This document shows positions 1-6,482 of a stretch of DNA of 6,482 bases, one piece after another. The stretch is from Candidatus Bathyarchaeota archaeon (GTDB taxonomy: Archaea > Thermoproteota > Bathyarchaeia > TCS64). The notes under the pieces were generated by a model. It was not told the origin of the DNA. It saw nothing but the letters and a program-made list of their open reading frames with translations, and did no database searches. A program made the position numbers and the translations under genes. The DNA lies in NCBI GenBank assembly GCA_026014515.1, contig JAOZIG010000489.1, positions 3,460-9,941 of the forward strand. Direction: 5' to 3'. Numbering within the stretch: the stretch's first letter is position 1; each line of letters opens with the position of its first letter.

Positions 1-1749
1 CTCATCGCTTTTCTCATAATGCCCCTATCATCGCTGGTTATTCAGGGCTTCAAGTATGAGGGTGGATTCAGCCTACGCTGGTTTATCAGCATCCTCACAA
101 GCCCAGAGTACGTAAGTCTCCAGAGCAGAGGCGGACGACTCTTTGAGGTGCGAAGAGGTGTAATGTACATTTGGGGCTACGACCATGGCATCTTACTTAA
201 CTCGCTTATCGTTGCATTCTTGGTCACCCTGTTCTGCAGCATCATAGGAATCGGCGTCGCCATGATCATGGGACGCTACGAGTTCAAAGGCAAAGCCATC
301 TTCAAAGTAATACTACTAATCCCCCTACTAGCTACACCATTCGTGAACGCATATGTTGTGGGGAAAGTATTCAACCCACAGTTCGGGTTACTCAACTACC
401 TATTCTATGATATGCTGCATATCCTACCATGGAGGGTAAGCATAGACGGATTAGTCGGACTCATAGTAGTCCAGACACTAACATACTACCCCATAGTCTA
501 CACAAACGTACTATCGTCTCTGAACAACGTGGACCCCAGCCTAGAAGAGATGGCTGAAAACCTCGGCTCAACAGGGTTCAGACTATTCAGAACAGTCACA
601 TTCCCCCTACTCCTACCCGGACTCGTAGCGGGGGCGATAATCACATTCATATTCAGCCTAGAAGACCTTGGAGCCCCCATTGGTTTCATCGGGGCTACTG
701 CTAACCCCCTCTCAAAGAACGTGGCATCATATCAGATATACGCCAGCTTCAAAGAAGCATTAACCGGCGAGATTTCCCCCAAGGTATCTGCCCTAGCGTT
801 GCTTGTCATGGTGATCACCGTGTTAAGCTATACTCTAGTCAAGTATTATACTTCAAGGAGAGACTATGCGATGCTCAGTAAGGGGGGACGCTGGAGCCCA
901 AGACTGAGCACACCAAACATGGGCACACAGGCACTCATCATCATATCCCTCACAGTATTGTTCTTACTAGGGGCGATGCCTCAACTGGGAACTCTTGTCT
1001 TGGCTTCCACTGACTGGGCGACAAGCGGCACATTCCCCACAAAACTAACAGGGGAATATTTCGCTGCGCTAACCACAAACCGGGACGTGGTGGGGGCTAT
1101 CTTGAATAGCCTCGGCTATAGCGTAGCCGCAGTGGCGATCATGATTGTCGTAGGCTCCAGTATCAGCTATGTTGTGGCGAAACGAGACATACCCACAAAA
1201 GGCTTCCTCGATCTACTTGCAACAGTACCAGTCTCGGTACCCGGGGTAAGCCTAGCGGTAAGCTACTTCCTATTCTTCTCAACAAAATTATTCAGAGGCT
1301 CAGTACTGGACCCCCTGACAGACCCAGCCGCGTTATTGATAATAGCATACTCAATTAGACGACTTCCATTTACAACACGGTCAGTTTACGCTGGGCTACA
1401 ACAGATCGATAAGAGCCTTGAGGAGGCATCACTGAACCTTGGTGCTACTCGTACCTCTACTTTCACAAAGATAGTGCTCCCGTTGATTGTGTCCAACGTC
1501 ATCAGCGGAGCGTTACTGAGCTTTGTCTATAGCATGGCGGAGGTAAGCACCAGCGTAACACTAGGCGCATTGAGCGAGGACCGGGTTCCAATCACTTTCT
1601 TCATCAGCCAGATAGTCTATGGCACTGCGGCGGTGGGCTCCGTTAGCATCGGGGCTAGCATGTGCATATTGTTGATGGCTGTTCAGATCACCGCCATGGC
1701 TGTGAGCAACTATGTGCTCAAGCAAAAAGTATCATTCCTAGGAGTCTAA
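1..1749 (+). CDS. ABC importer permease, two fused permease domains (5' end outside window)
   Basis: Inner-membrane channel of a binding-protein-dependent ABC importer. The frame is open from base 1 (L-I-A-F-L-I before the Met at 19), and those residues continue a first membrane helix. The Met at 19 is therefore probably internal, and the true start lies upstream of the window. Two homologous halves are visible, each ending in an EAA loop that docks on the ATPase: the first near 544-610 (E-E-M-A-E-N-L-G-S...F-P-L-L-L-P-G) and the second near 1420-1490 (E-E-A-S-L-N-L-G-A...L-P-L-I-V). Hydrophobic helices lie around them, with a cytoplasmic linker (S-R-R-D-Y-A-M-L-S-K) near 857-890. The fused layout of about 580 residues is that of the FbpB/ThiP-like group (iron, thiamine, polyamine, aminoethylphosphonate importers), so one chain forms the whole channel. 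The substrate cannot be read from the sequence. The ATPase gene follows after 3 bp. Class assignment is firm; the substrate is unknown. Confidence 0.92.
   Translation, partial: LIAFLIMPLSSLVIQGFKYEGGFSLRWFISILTSPEYVSLQSRGGRLFEVRRGVMYIWGYDHGILLNSLIVAFLVTLFCSIIGIGVAMIMGRYEFKGKAIFKVILLIPLLATPFVNAYVVGKVFNPQFGLLNYLFYDMLHILPWRVSIDGLVGLIVVQTLTYYPIVYTNVLSSLNNVDPSLEEMAENLGSTGFRLFRTVTFPLLLPGLVAGAIITFIFSLEDLGAPIGFIGATANPLSKNVASYQIYASFKEALTGEISPKVSALALLVMVITVLSYTLVKYYTSRRDYAMLSKGGRWSPRLSTPNMGTQALIIISLTVLFLLGAMPQLGTLVLASTDWATSGTFPTKLTGEYFAALTTNRDVVGAILNSLGYSVAAVAIMIVVGSSISYVVAKRDIPTKGFLDLLATVPVSVPGVSLAVSYFLFFSTKLFRGSVLDPLTDPAALLIIAYSIRRLPFTTRSVYAGLQQIDKSLEEASLNLGATRTSTFTKIVLPLIVSNVISGALLSFVYSMAEVSTSVTLGALSEDRVPITFFISQIVYGTAAVGSVSIGASMCILLMAVQITAMAVSNYVLKQKVSFLGV
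1741..1744 (+). promoter_or_regulatory. Ribosome binding site of the ABC ATPase gene
   Basis: GGAG lies 8 bases before the ATG at 1753, inside the final codons of the permease gene. It supports that start and suggests coupled translation. Confidence 0.55.
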
Positions 1750-1752
1750 AAG

Positions 1753-2817
1753 ATGGTAGAAATAATACTAAAAAACCTCACGAAACGCTTCGGAGACGTA
1801 ACAGCAGCAGACAACATCAACCTAACAATCAACGACGGAGAGTTCTTCACCCTACTAGGACCAAGCGGCTGCGGAAAAACAACCACCATGCGTATGATAG
1901 CAGGATTAGAGTTCCCAACAGAAGGGCAAGTCTTCTTCGATGACAAGGATGTCACTCAGCTACCATCCTATGAACGCAACACCGGGATGGTATTCCAAAA
2001 CTACGCACTCTGGCCCCACATGAAGGTCTTTGAGAACGTAGCCTACGGGTTGAACGTCCGCAAGGTACCCCAAAACGAGATCAAAGAACGAGTAAAGGAG
2101 GCTCTTGAACAAGTAAAGCTGGGCGGTATGGAGGACAGGTTCCCTACCCAGCTTAGCGGTGGGCAGCAGCAGCGTGTCGCATTGGCACGTGTACTTGTCA
2201 TTAATCCAGCGGTTCTTCTACTTGACGAGCCTTTGAGCAATCTTGACGCCAAGCTGAGGGTCCAGATGCGTGAGGAGATCAAGGATCTCCAAAAACGACT
2301 GGGTATTACCACAATCTATGTTACCCATGACCAAGAGGAAGCCATGTCTGTCTCCGATAGAATCGCTATCCAGAACCATGGAAGGGTTATGCAAATAGGA
2401 GACCCCTTGGGCATCTATAATGTGCCCCAGAACGTGTTCATCGCCACTTTCATGGGCAGAGGAACCCTACTTGAAGGCGATGTAACAAGCATCGATCCTG
2501 ATGTCTCTATGAAGATAGGGAACATAGAACTAACAGGAAACGACTCAACAGGCAATATCAAAGCAGGAGACAGAGCCTCCTGTATCATAAGACCAGACAG
2601 TTATGAGGTGAAGCAACCTGATGTGCCCTCTAATGTGATGGAGGGGTTGGTTGAGTGGACATCTTTCATCGGTCCTTACACTGAGGTGCGAATTGATGTG
2701 GATGGAAACAAGATACTGGTTGATGTTCCCCCAGAGTTTACCCCAGAGGTGGGTGGAACTCTTAAGGTATACATTCCCTATAAAGACACGATAATGTTAC
2801 CATTGGATGTGAATTAA
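1753..2817 (+). CDS. ABC importer ATP-binding protein (FbpC/PotA/UgpC-like, with TOBE domain)
   Basis: Cytoplasmic ATPase that powers the preceding permease. All nucleotide-binding motifs are present: Walker A GPSGCGKTT (residues 36-44), Q-loop Gln82, signature LSGGQ (134-138), Walker B LLLDEP (155-160), D-loop SNLD (162-165) and switch His192 in THDQEEA. After about residue 235 comes a C-terminal extension of roughly 115 residues with the spacing of a TOBE-type regulatory or ligand-sensing domain. Such a domain is typical of the CUT1/Fe/polyamine/thiamine ATPase group, and the length (354 aa) is normal for it. The ATG at 1753 fits: GGAG at 1741-1744 sits 8 bases upstream inside the permease's last codons, and the gap to the permease stop is only 3 bp, so the two are co-transcribed and probably translationally coupled. 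The motifs predict an active enzyme. The transported substrate is not determined. Synonymous codon choice shifts strongly along the gene (see findings). Confidence 0.96.
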   Translation: MVEIILKNLTKRFGDVTAADNINLTINDGEFFTLLGPSGCGKTTTMRMIAGLEFPTEGQVFFDDKDVTQLPSYERNTGMVFQNYALWPHMKVFENVAYGLNVRKVPQNEIKERVKEALEQVKLGGMEDRFPTQLSGGQQQRVALARVLVINPAVLLLDEPLSNLDAKLRVQMREEIKDLQKRLGITTIYVTHDQEEAMSVSDRIAIQNHGRVMQIGDPLGIYNVPQNVFIATFMGRGTLLEGDVTSIDPDVSMKIGNIELTGNDSTGNIKAGDRASCIIRPDSYEVKQPDVPSNVMEGLVEWTSFIGPYTEVRIDVDGNKILVDVPPEFTPEVGGTLKVYIPYKDTIMLPLDVN

Positions 2818-2818
2818 G

Positions 2819-5032
2819 TTGAATAAGAAACGATTATCCCTGATAGTGCTCCTAGCCTTCGCAGTATCAACGCTAGTAGCAATCCCATTCGCACAATCGT
2901 ACACACCACAGAAAATAGCCGAGTATATGAGCAGTCCACTGCCGACGGCACCGGAACCGGTTCTTATCGGTGGCGATTTCCCTGTAATGGTCAAGGACTT
3001 GTCAACTGATCTTGCGGGAGGCGTAGCTAGTGCTTGGTCAGGAGAAATATCTTCCATCTATGGTGTCTATACCATACCTTTGGTGAATGGGACCTTTGAT
3101 GGTGAGAAATGGCTTCTCTACTTCAATGTCCCAGATAATGTACATGCTGGACTCTACAACCTGACGTTGGCACAAGGCTCAATGACTGTACATCAAAGCA
3201 ACAGTATATGGGTGCTTGAGAATTACCCTGATACAATCACATTCAGCCAGATAACTGATATACACGAGCCAATAGGCGAACTACTCTACCCTCAGTTCAT
3301 CATGCAGAGTAATTTCATGAACCCAGATTTTGTACTGGCAACTGGTGATATAGTTCAAACCGAGTCAAACGCAAGAGCATGGGCATACACACAATACGCA
3401 AACATACAGTACGAAGTACCCATCTACATGCTACCCGGGAACCATGATTATTCTGGGTACGGTGGAAAAGGATACGCCATGTACGGTGGTAAACTGAATT
3501 ATACTTTGGTTCTTGGTGACTTTGTGGTCATTGCCGCTGATAGCGGTGAGAATGGTTACTTCAATCCTGAGCAAGTTATATGGATTGAGCAACAGCTACA
3601 GAAATACCCTGATAAGGTCAAGATTCTTGGATTCCACCACGCTATACTAAGCTCAGAGTTCGAGGAGGACATGGGGTCAACAACAGGTGGATATATCGAA
3701 GTTGACTGGGATGACATAGACTCCCTCGCAGAAACTATGTACTTTACATGGTTAGGCGAAGATGGGCTTCCTCTAGACGTGACAAAGGAGGTTTTCAGAC
3801 TTGTACACGAGTATGATGTACGTATAATACTGAATGGGCACGTCCACAGGGACATGATCTATGTAGTGGATAACCAGCACTACTTCGTAACAACATGTAC
3901 CACCGGGGGAGGACTACCAGAAACCCAGAGATATGGCTCAAGGCTAATCACAGTAGAAGGTGACGGCACCGTGACTCTTGACCCATATGCAGTAGCAGAC
4001 ATTGACAATCCTCCAAACAACCTACCAACAGGCTACGTATCATACACTTATAGCTCTGCTAACGATTTCACTGGAACCGCTGTCTCGGCAAAGGTGCAAA
4101 ATGACCTAGAGATACCCATCATTGATGGAAGGCTCATCTTCAAGGTCTCAGACAGCAAACCCCTCGGAGATTATGTGTTCGTAGGAGAACAACCCACAAG
4201 GGTGGAAACCACAACAACATCAGAAGGCTACGTCTTCGAAGCATACTTCGATGTACCAGCACAGACTGGATTTGAGGTTACATTGAAGGCTGAGGATGAC
4301 ACAACAGAGCCAAGTCTAGGCGTTGAACTCGCTGCACCATACCAGATGGAGAACCCCACAACAGTGACCCTTTCAGTGTCTGATTATGGATGGGGCTTGA
4401 AGACCATTGATGTAAGCTATTCTCTTAATGATGGTTCAACTTGGATCCCTGTAGAGGCAAGCATCGAGCCGATACTGGTAGGTGATTTATTCAAGGACAA
4501 CTTTGGGGGCTATGATGTAACCTTTGAGGTACCAGCATTGTTTGAGGGTGAGTCAATCCTCGTCAAAGCCGAAGCAACAGATTACGCGGGAAACGAAGCA
4601 AGCTTCCAGTCAACTGACTTGACATTAGGAACCCCAACTGAGTACACATTGAGTGTAGACTCTACACCAATAACAGTTGATATCAATGTAGACGGTATAT
4701 CCATGGCTGCTCCACATATGGCAACCCTTGAAGAAGGAGAGTACACGGTAAGCGCCCCAGAGACGATAACCGTTGACGGTGATACCTATGAGCTAATGGA
4801 ATGGAGCACAGGCGAGACAGGCACAGAGATAACCATAACCCTCTCAGAAGACACCAGCATAACTGTAACCTATGAGATGCAGGAAACAACAGAACCTGAT
4901 ACCGAGCCAGATACAGAACCAGAAACAGAGCCCGATACAGGCGGCGGCATACCCTTCCCAGCAGCCTACATGCTCATCGGAGTAGCAGCAGCCACACTAT
5001 TAATCAGTCTACGGAAGCCTAGAGGCTTCTAA
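2819..5032 (+). CDS. Secreted, membrane-anchored calcineurin-like metallophosphoesterase
   Basis: Predicted cell-surface phosphomonoesterase or phosphodiesterase using two metal ions. The start is TTG, 1 bp after the ATPase stop. It is chosen because it gives a full signal peptide: N-K-K-R, a hydrophobic stretch (6-22), then P-F-A with likely cleavage after Ala25. An Ig-like segment (about 35-135) precedes the catalytic domain (about 140-400). The five metal-site motifs are in order: D147-I-H149, G176-D177, G207-N-H-D210, H273-H274 and G340-H-V-H343, so activity is expected. Ig-like domains follow (about 405-490 and 498-605, with the S-L-N-D-G-S-T-W turn), then a small beta domain (607-688), four TEPD repeats (691-706) and a C-terminal helix (711-730) ending in R-K-P-R-G-F. 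Asn90, Asn114 and Asn227 are in N-x-T glycosylation contexts. The tail resembles archaeal surface anchors but lacks a recognised PGF-CTERM signature. Operon position implies hydrolysis of an external phospho-compound linked to uptake (inference). The substrate is unknown. Confidence 0.9.
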   Translation: MNKKRLSLIVLLAFAVSTLVAIPFAQSYTPQKIAEYMSSPLPTAPEPVLIGGDFPVMVKDLSTDLAGGVASAWSGEISSIYGVYTIPLVNGTFDGEKWLLYFNVPDNVHAGLYNLTLAQGSMTVHQSNSIWVLENYPDTITFSQITDIHEPIGELLYPQFIMQSNFMNPDFVLATGDIVQTESNARAWAYTQYANIQYEVPIYMLPGNHDYSGYGGKGYAMYGGKLNYTLVLGDFVVIAADSGENGYFNPEQVIWIEQQLQKYPDKVKILGFHHAILSSEFEEDMGSTTGGYIEVDWDDIDSLAETMYFTWLGEDGLPLDVTKEVFRLVHEYDVRIILNGHVHRDMIYVVDNQHYFVTTCTTGGGLPETQRYGSRLITVEGDGTVTLDPYAVADIDNPPNNLPTGYVSYTYSSANDFTGTAVSAKVQNDLEIPIIDGRLIFKVSDSKPLGDYVFVGEQPTRVETTTTSEGYVFEAYFDVPAQTGFEVTLKAEDDTTEPSLGVELAAPYQMENPTTVTLSVSDYGWGLKTIDVSYSLNDGSTWIPVEASIEPILVGDLFKDNFGGYDVTFEVPALFEGESILVKAEATDYAGNEASFQSTDLTLGTPTEYTLSVDSTPITVDINVDGISMAAPHMATLEEGEYTVSAPETITVDGDTYELMEWSTGETGTEITITLSEDTSITVTYEMQETTEPDTEPDTEPETEPDTGGGIPFPAAYMLIGVAAATLLISLRKPRGF
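4889..4936 (+). repeat. Four 12-bp tandem units encoding TEPD repeats
   Basis: Four in-frame 12-base units encode T-E-P-D, T-E-P-D, T-E-P-E and T-E-P-D, followed by T-G-G-G. The bases vary at wobble positions (aca/acc, gaa/gag, cct/cca/ccc), so the protein repeat is kept while the DNA has drifted. It forms an acidic, proline-rich stalk between the last folded domain and the membrane helix of the phosphoesterase. Confidence 0.8.
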
Positions 5033-5043
5033 ACCCATTTTTT
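5014..5043 (+). terminator. Hairpin plus T6 terminator of the transporter/phosphoesterase operon
   Basis: A perfect 6-bp stem (gaagcc/ggcttc, 5014-5019 and 5024-5029) closes a TAGA loop inside the last codons of the phosphoesterase. After the stop at 5030-5032 comes a run of six T (5038-5043). Archaeal termination mainly needs the T-run, so the hairpin may be additional or coincidental. The T-run reaches into the stop codon of the convergent Fic gene. Confidence 0.5.
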
Positions 5044-5911
5044 ACTGTATTTCTTCGGCAATCTGAGCTCCATGCGTCAACTGATCAACCCTTACATCGG
5101 TAACATACACTGAACCATCCTTCTTGAACGCCTTGAAGTCTCCTCGTTTGATGCTTTCCAGCATCTGGGCTGGGTTCAGGTTGTTGTTTCTCATGGCTAC
5201 CTCGATTGGAGTAATATTCAGTGATTTTACTTGGTTAATCAACTTGTCAAGACTCTCTTCGACACACATGGTCATCATATTAACCAAGGGATAGATGGTG
5301 CCCTTTCCCGCTTTCTCGGCGCATTTACGATAATATTTTACCTCATATGGGTTCAAGGGGAGCCCAAAGATGTAGCCATTCTGGTTCAAGAGCCACTTGG
5401 ACAAGAGTCGTGATGTTGTTCCTGTACCATAATTGAATGGGCGTATCTGGTGGAAGAACCCCTGTATTAACGCTGATTTCTCAATAGGGTGATAGTCTTG
5501 GCTGATGTTTAACTTACTAAGAAAACCATCAAGACGAGGGTGGATGTTGTTTCGATATTTTCCAGCTTCTTTGTCAATATTTTTCATAACCACTGTGTGA
5601 ATCTCTTTTACCGTCTGGTTGGTGATCTCGTTCTTCACATTTTGTCTAATATACTCAAAAGCATTAGCGTGGTTAATTGACAGGTGCTGGAAATAAGTGG
5701 GTCGCGCCAAAATATCGTGGTTAGTGTCTAGGATTTCTCGTGTCTCTTCTAAGCTGAGTGATGAGCCTTCGATCTTGTTGCTGACGTAGACGTACTCGAC
5801 CAGTATATCCCACTGTATTTTTTTGAGGGATTTCTTATCAAGAAGCATGGACTCTAGTTTGTCCTTCTTTGAGTTTATCCGGTCTAGGATGAAATCATCG
5901 AGATACTTCAA
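5042..5911 (-). CDS. Degenerate Fic-fold protein with inhibitory motif and C-terminal winged helix
   Basis: Fic enzymes usually transfer AMP from ATP to a protein hydroxyl. The fold is recognisable. The N-terminal inhibitory motif S44-N-K-I-E48-G49, followed by S-S-L-S-L-E-E-T, is typical of class II Fic proteins. G117-K-Y-R120 and the flap region precede the active-site loop. That loop reads R157-P-F-N-Y-G-T-G-T-T-S-R168 where active members have H-P-F-x-x-G-N-G-R-x-x-R. Catalytic His, Asn and first Arg are replaced by Arg, Thr and Thr, while both glycines and the last Arg remain. Residues 232-276 (T-P-I-E-V-A ... I-K-R-G-D-F-K-A-F-K-K-D-G-S-V-Y-V) match the pattern of an excisionase-like winged helix. 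The frame is unbroken. The start is TTG, with an in-frame TAA two codons upstream and no ATG before Met22. No clear Shine-Dalgarno is seen. AMP-transfer is probably lost, and a regulatory or DNA-binding role is inferred. It converges on the phosphoesterase gene with a 9 bp gap. Confidence 0.88.
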   Translation of the reverse strand: MKYLDDFILDRINSKKDKLESMLLDKKSLKKIQWDILVEYVYVSNKIEGSSLSLEETREILDTNHDILARPTYFQHLSINHANAFEYIRQNVKNEITNQTVKEIHTVVMKNIDKEAGKYRNNIHPRLDGFLSKLNISQDYHPIEKSALIQGFFHQIRPFNYGTGTTSRLLSKWLLNQNGYIFGLPLNPYEVKYYRKCAEKAGKGTIYPLVNMMTMCVEESLDKLINQVKSLNITPIEVAMRNNNLNPAQMLESIKRGDFKAFKKDGSVYVTDVRVDQLTHGAQIAEEIQ

Positions 5912-5944
5912 ATCTTACGCCTACGTTTGGGCATCCCATGTACT

Positions 5945-5960
5945 AGATTAAAGGATTATA
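5945..5960 (-). promoter_or_regulatory. Possible TATA-type promoter of the Fic-like gene
   Basis: Read on the minus strand, the stretch holds CTATAATCC running into CTTTAATCT. Either A/T core could serve as an archaeal TATA box. With the usual spacing of about 25 bases, transcription would start 12-22 bases before the TTG at 5911, giving a short leader that fits the lack of a clear ribosome binding site. No experimental support; the region is A/T-rich and chance matches are likely. Confidence 0.3.
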
Positions 5961-6002
5961 GAACAACAAGGCATAAGTTACTATTTTTTAATGAAAGTTA
6001 AT

Positions 6003-6009
6003 AAAAAAA
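6003..6009 (-). terminator. T7 terminator after the NDT-like gene
   Basis: Seven A on the plus strand give seven T on the minus strand, beginning 4 bases after the TAA at 6013-6015. A T-run immediately behind the stop codon is the usual archaeal terminator. It suggests the downstream Fic-like gene has its own promoter. Confidence 0.5.
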
Positions 6010-6012
6010 TGG

Positions 6013-6482
6013 TTACTGGTTGAAGAAATCGAGTGGACGTTGACCAGTCATCCTCGATTCTTTTATGAGGAAGTCCCTCATCTCATCCGCGTCAGTAAAT
6101 ATCCGTGTCGCGTACCACTCAAAGAATGGGCTCGGCTCATATGGATAATACGCGTAGACAAGCTTCGCCAATGCCTTGGCGTAGACCATCTCACACATTA
6201 CACCTGCGCTAATGCTCTTACGTGGGTGGTATACTACAACCATGTCCGTGTTCTCGATTATCTTGTAGTCGCTGTCGATGATCTGGAACCGTAGGTTCTT
6301 GATGGCTGTCTCAACCTCCTTTATATCGAACTCCGCCTCCATGGGGCCATCCTTGTAGGTCATCCTGAAGGTGAATGTCTCAGGCATCTCCTGCCTTGCG
6401 TCAATGGTCTCGTTCACAGCATCCCTCCACTGCTCAACTATATCCCAGTCCTTGATCAGATAGGGATCAAACAACACATAGT
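6013..6482 (-). CDS. C-terminal part of a nucleoside-2-deoxyribosyltransferase-like archaeal protein (5' end outside window)
   Basis: The GTG at 6477 is the first start-like codon, but the frame stays open to the window edge (T/N/S/D-Y before V-L-F-D-P). The reading Y-V-L-F-D-P looks like mid-domain sequence, so the start probably lies outside. Counting from that GTG, a helical part (about 9-30 and 52-75) is followed by a hydrophobic strand D78-M-V-V-V-Y-H-P, a glycine turn S90-A-G, and Glu96 in C-E-M-V-Y-A, then K-L-V-Y-A-Y-Y-P. This is the strand, glycine and glutamate order of nucleoside 2-deoxyribosyltransferase-type Rossmann domains, in which such a Glu is catalytic. From memory, similar segments form the C-terminal half of archaeal adenylate-kinase-like P-loop proteins, so an N-terminal P-loop domain may lie beyond the edge; this cannot be seen here. 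Activity is not established. No known link to the neighbours. Confidence 0.6.
   Translation of the reverse strand, partial: YVLFDPYLIKDWDIVEQWRDAVNETIDARQEMPETFTFRMTYKDGPMEAEFDIKEVETAIKNLRFQIIDSDYKIIENTDMVVVYHPRKSISAGVMCEMVYAKALAKLVYAYYPYEPSPFFEWYATRIFTDADEMRDFLIKESRMTGQRPLDFFNQ

Larger units (their letters stand above)
5912..6012. other. Intergenic region between the NDT-like and Fic-like genes
   Basis: A short A/T-rich spacer carries the T7 terminator of the upstream gene and the promoter-like A/T boxes of the Fic-like gene. A small imperfect dyad (TGGG-CAT-CCCA, 5928-5938) lies between those boxes and the TTG. No RNA gene or longer repeat was seen. Confidence 0.6.

Noticed and set aside
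1662..1943. Open frame of 93 codons on the plus strand bridging the permease and ATPase genes
   Set aside because: It overlaps two well-supported genes in another frame, has low-complexity basic sequence and no domain or start signal.
2797..3057. Minus-strand open frame across the ATPase/phosphoesterase junction
   Set aside because: It is a shadow of the signal-peptide and N-terminal region of the phosphoesterase, with no recognisable domain.
5042..5911. Fic-like gene as a pseudogene
   Set aside because: No frameshift or internal stop; structural glycines, the inhibitory motif and the C-terminal domain are kept. Loss is confined to catalytic residues, which fits repurposing better than decay.
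5042..5911. Fic/Phd-type toxin-antitoxin pair
   Set aside because: No small antitoxin gene lies next to it; the inhibitory motif is within the same protein, and the catalytic motif is degenerate.
5970..6010. Possible repeats in the A/T-rich spacer (two T/A runs and recurring gttact)
   Set aside because: Matches are six bases or A/T runs only, as expected by chance in such sequence; no array or RNA gene structure.

Overview
The window looks archaeal, most likely an uncultured Thermoproteota- or Asgard-type lineage. The lineage is inferred from style, not from a marker gene. Supporting signs are TTG starts, heavy use of ATA, CTA and AGA/AGG codons, T-runs directly after stop codons, a secreted enzyme with a Thr/Glu/Pro/Asp stalk and C-terminal membrane anchor, and a last gene resembling an archaeal family. 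Every base lies in or next to a gene. The longest gene-free stretch is 101 bp (5912-6012).

Left part, plus strand (1-5032): a tightly packed operon. It holds a two-domain ABC importer permease whose 5' end is cut by the window edge, its ATPase (3 bp later), and a signal-peptide-bearing calcineurin-like metallophosphoesterase (1 bp later, TTG start). The substrate-binding protein is not in the window and is probably upstream. The simplest reading is an uptake unit in which a cell-surface phosphohydrolase acts on an external phospho-compound and the importer takes up the phospho-compound or a product. The importer class (iron/thiamine/polyamine/phosphonate-like) does not fix the substrate. The operon ends in a hairpin plus T6.

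Right part, minus strand (5042-6482): a Fic-fold protein converges on the operon with a 9 bp gap. Upstream of it, in the same direction, is the C-terminal part of a gene with a Rossmann-like, nucleoside-2-deoxyribosyltransferase-like domain, which runs off the right edge. These two are separated by a T7 terminator and a short promoter-like region, so they are probably separate transcripts.

The most unusual gene is the Fic protein. Its reading frame is intact and the N-terminal inhibitory motif (S-x-x-x-E-G) is kept, but the catalytic motif HPFxxGNGRxxR has become RPFNYGTGTTSR. The catalytic His, Asn and first Arg are gone, and an excisionase-like winged-helix segment closes the protein. That points to a repurposed, possibly DNA-binding pseudoenzyme rather than an AMP-transferase. 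A second signal is a patchy switch in synonymous codon choice (A/C-ending versus G/T-ending) inside single genes.
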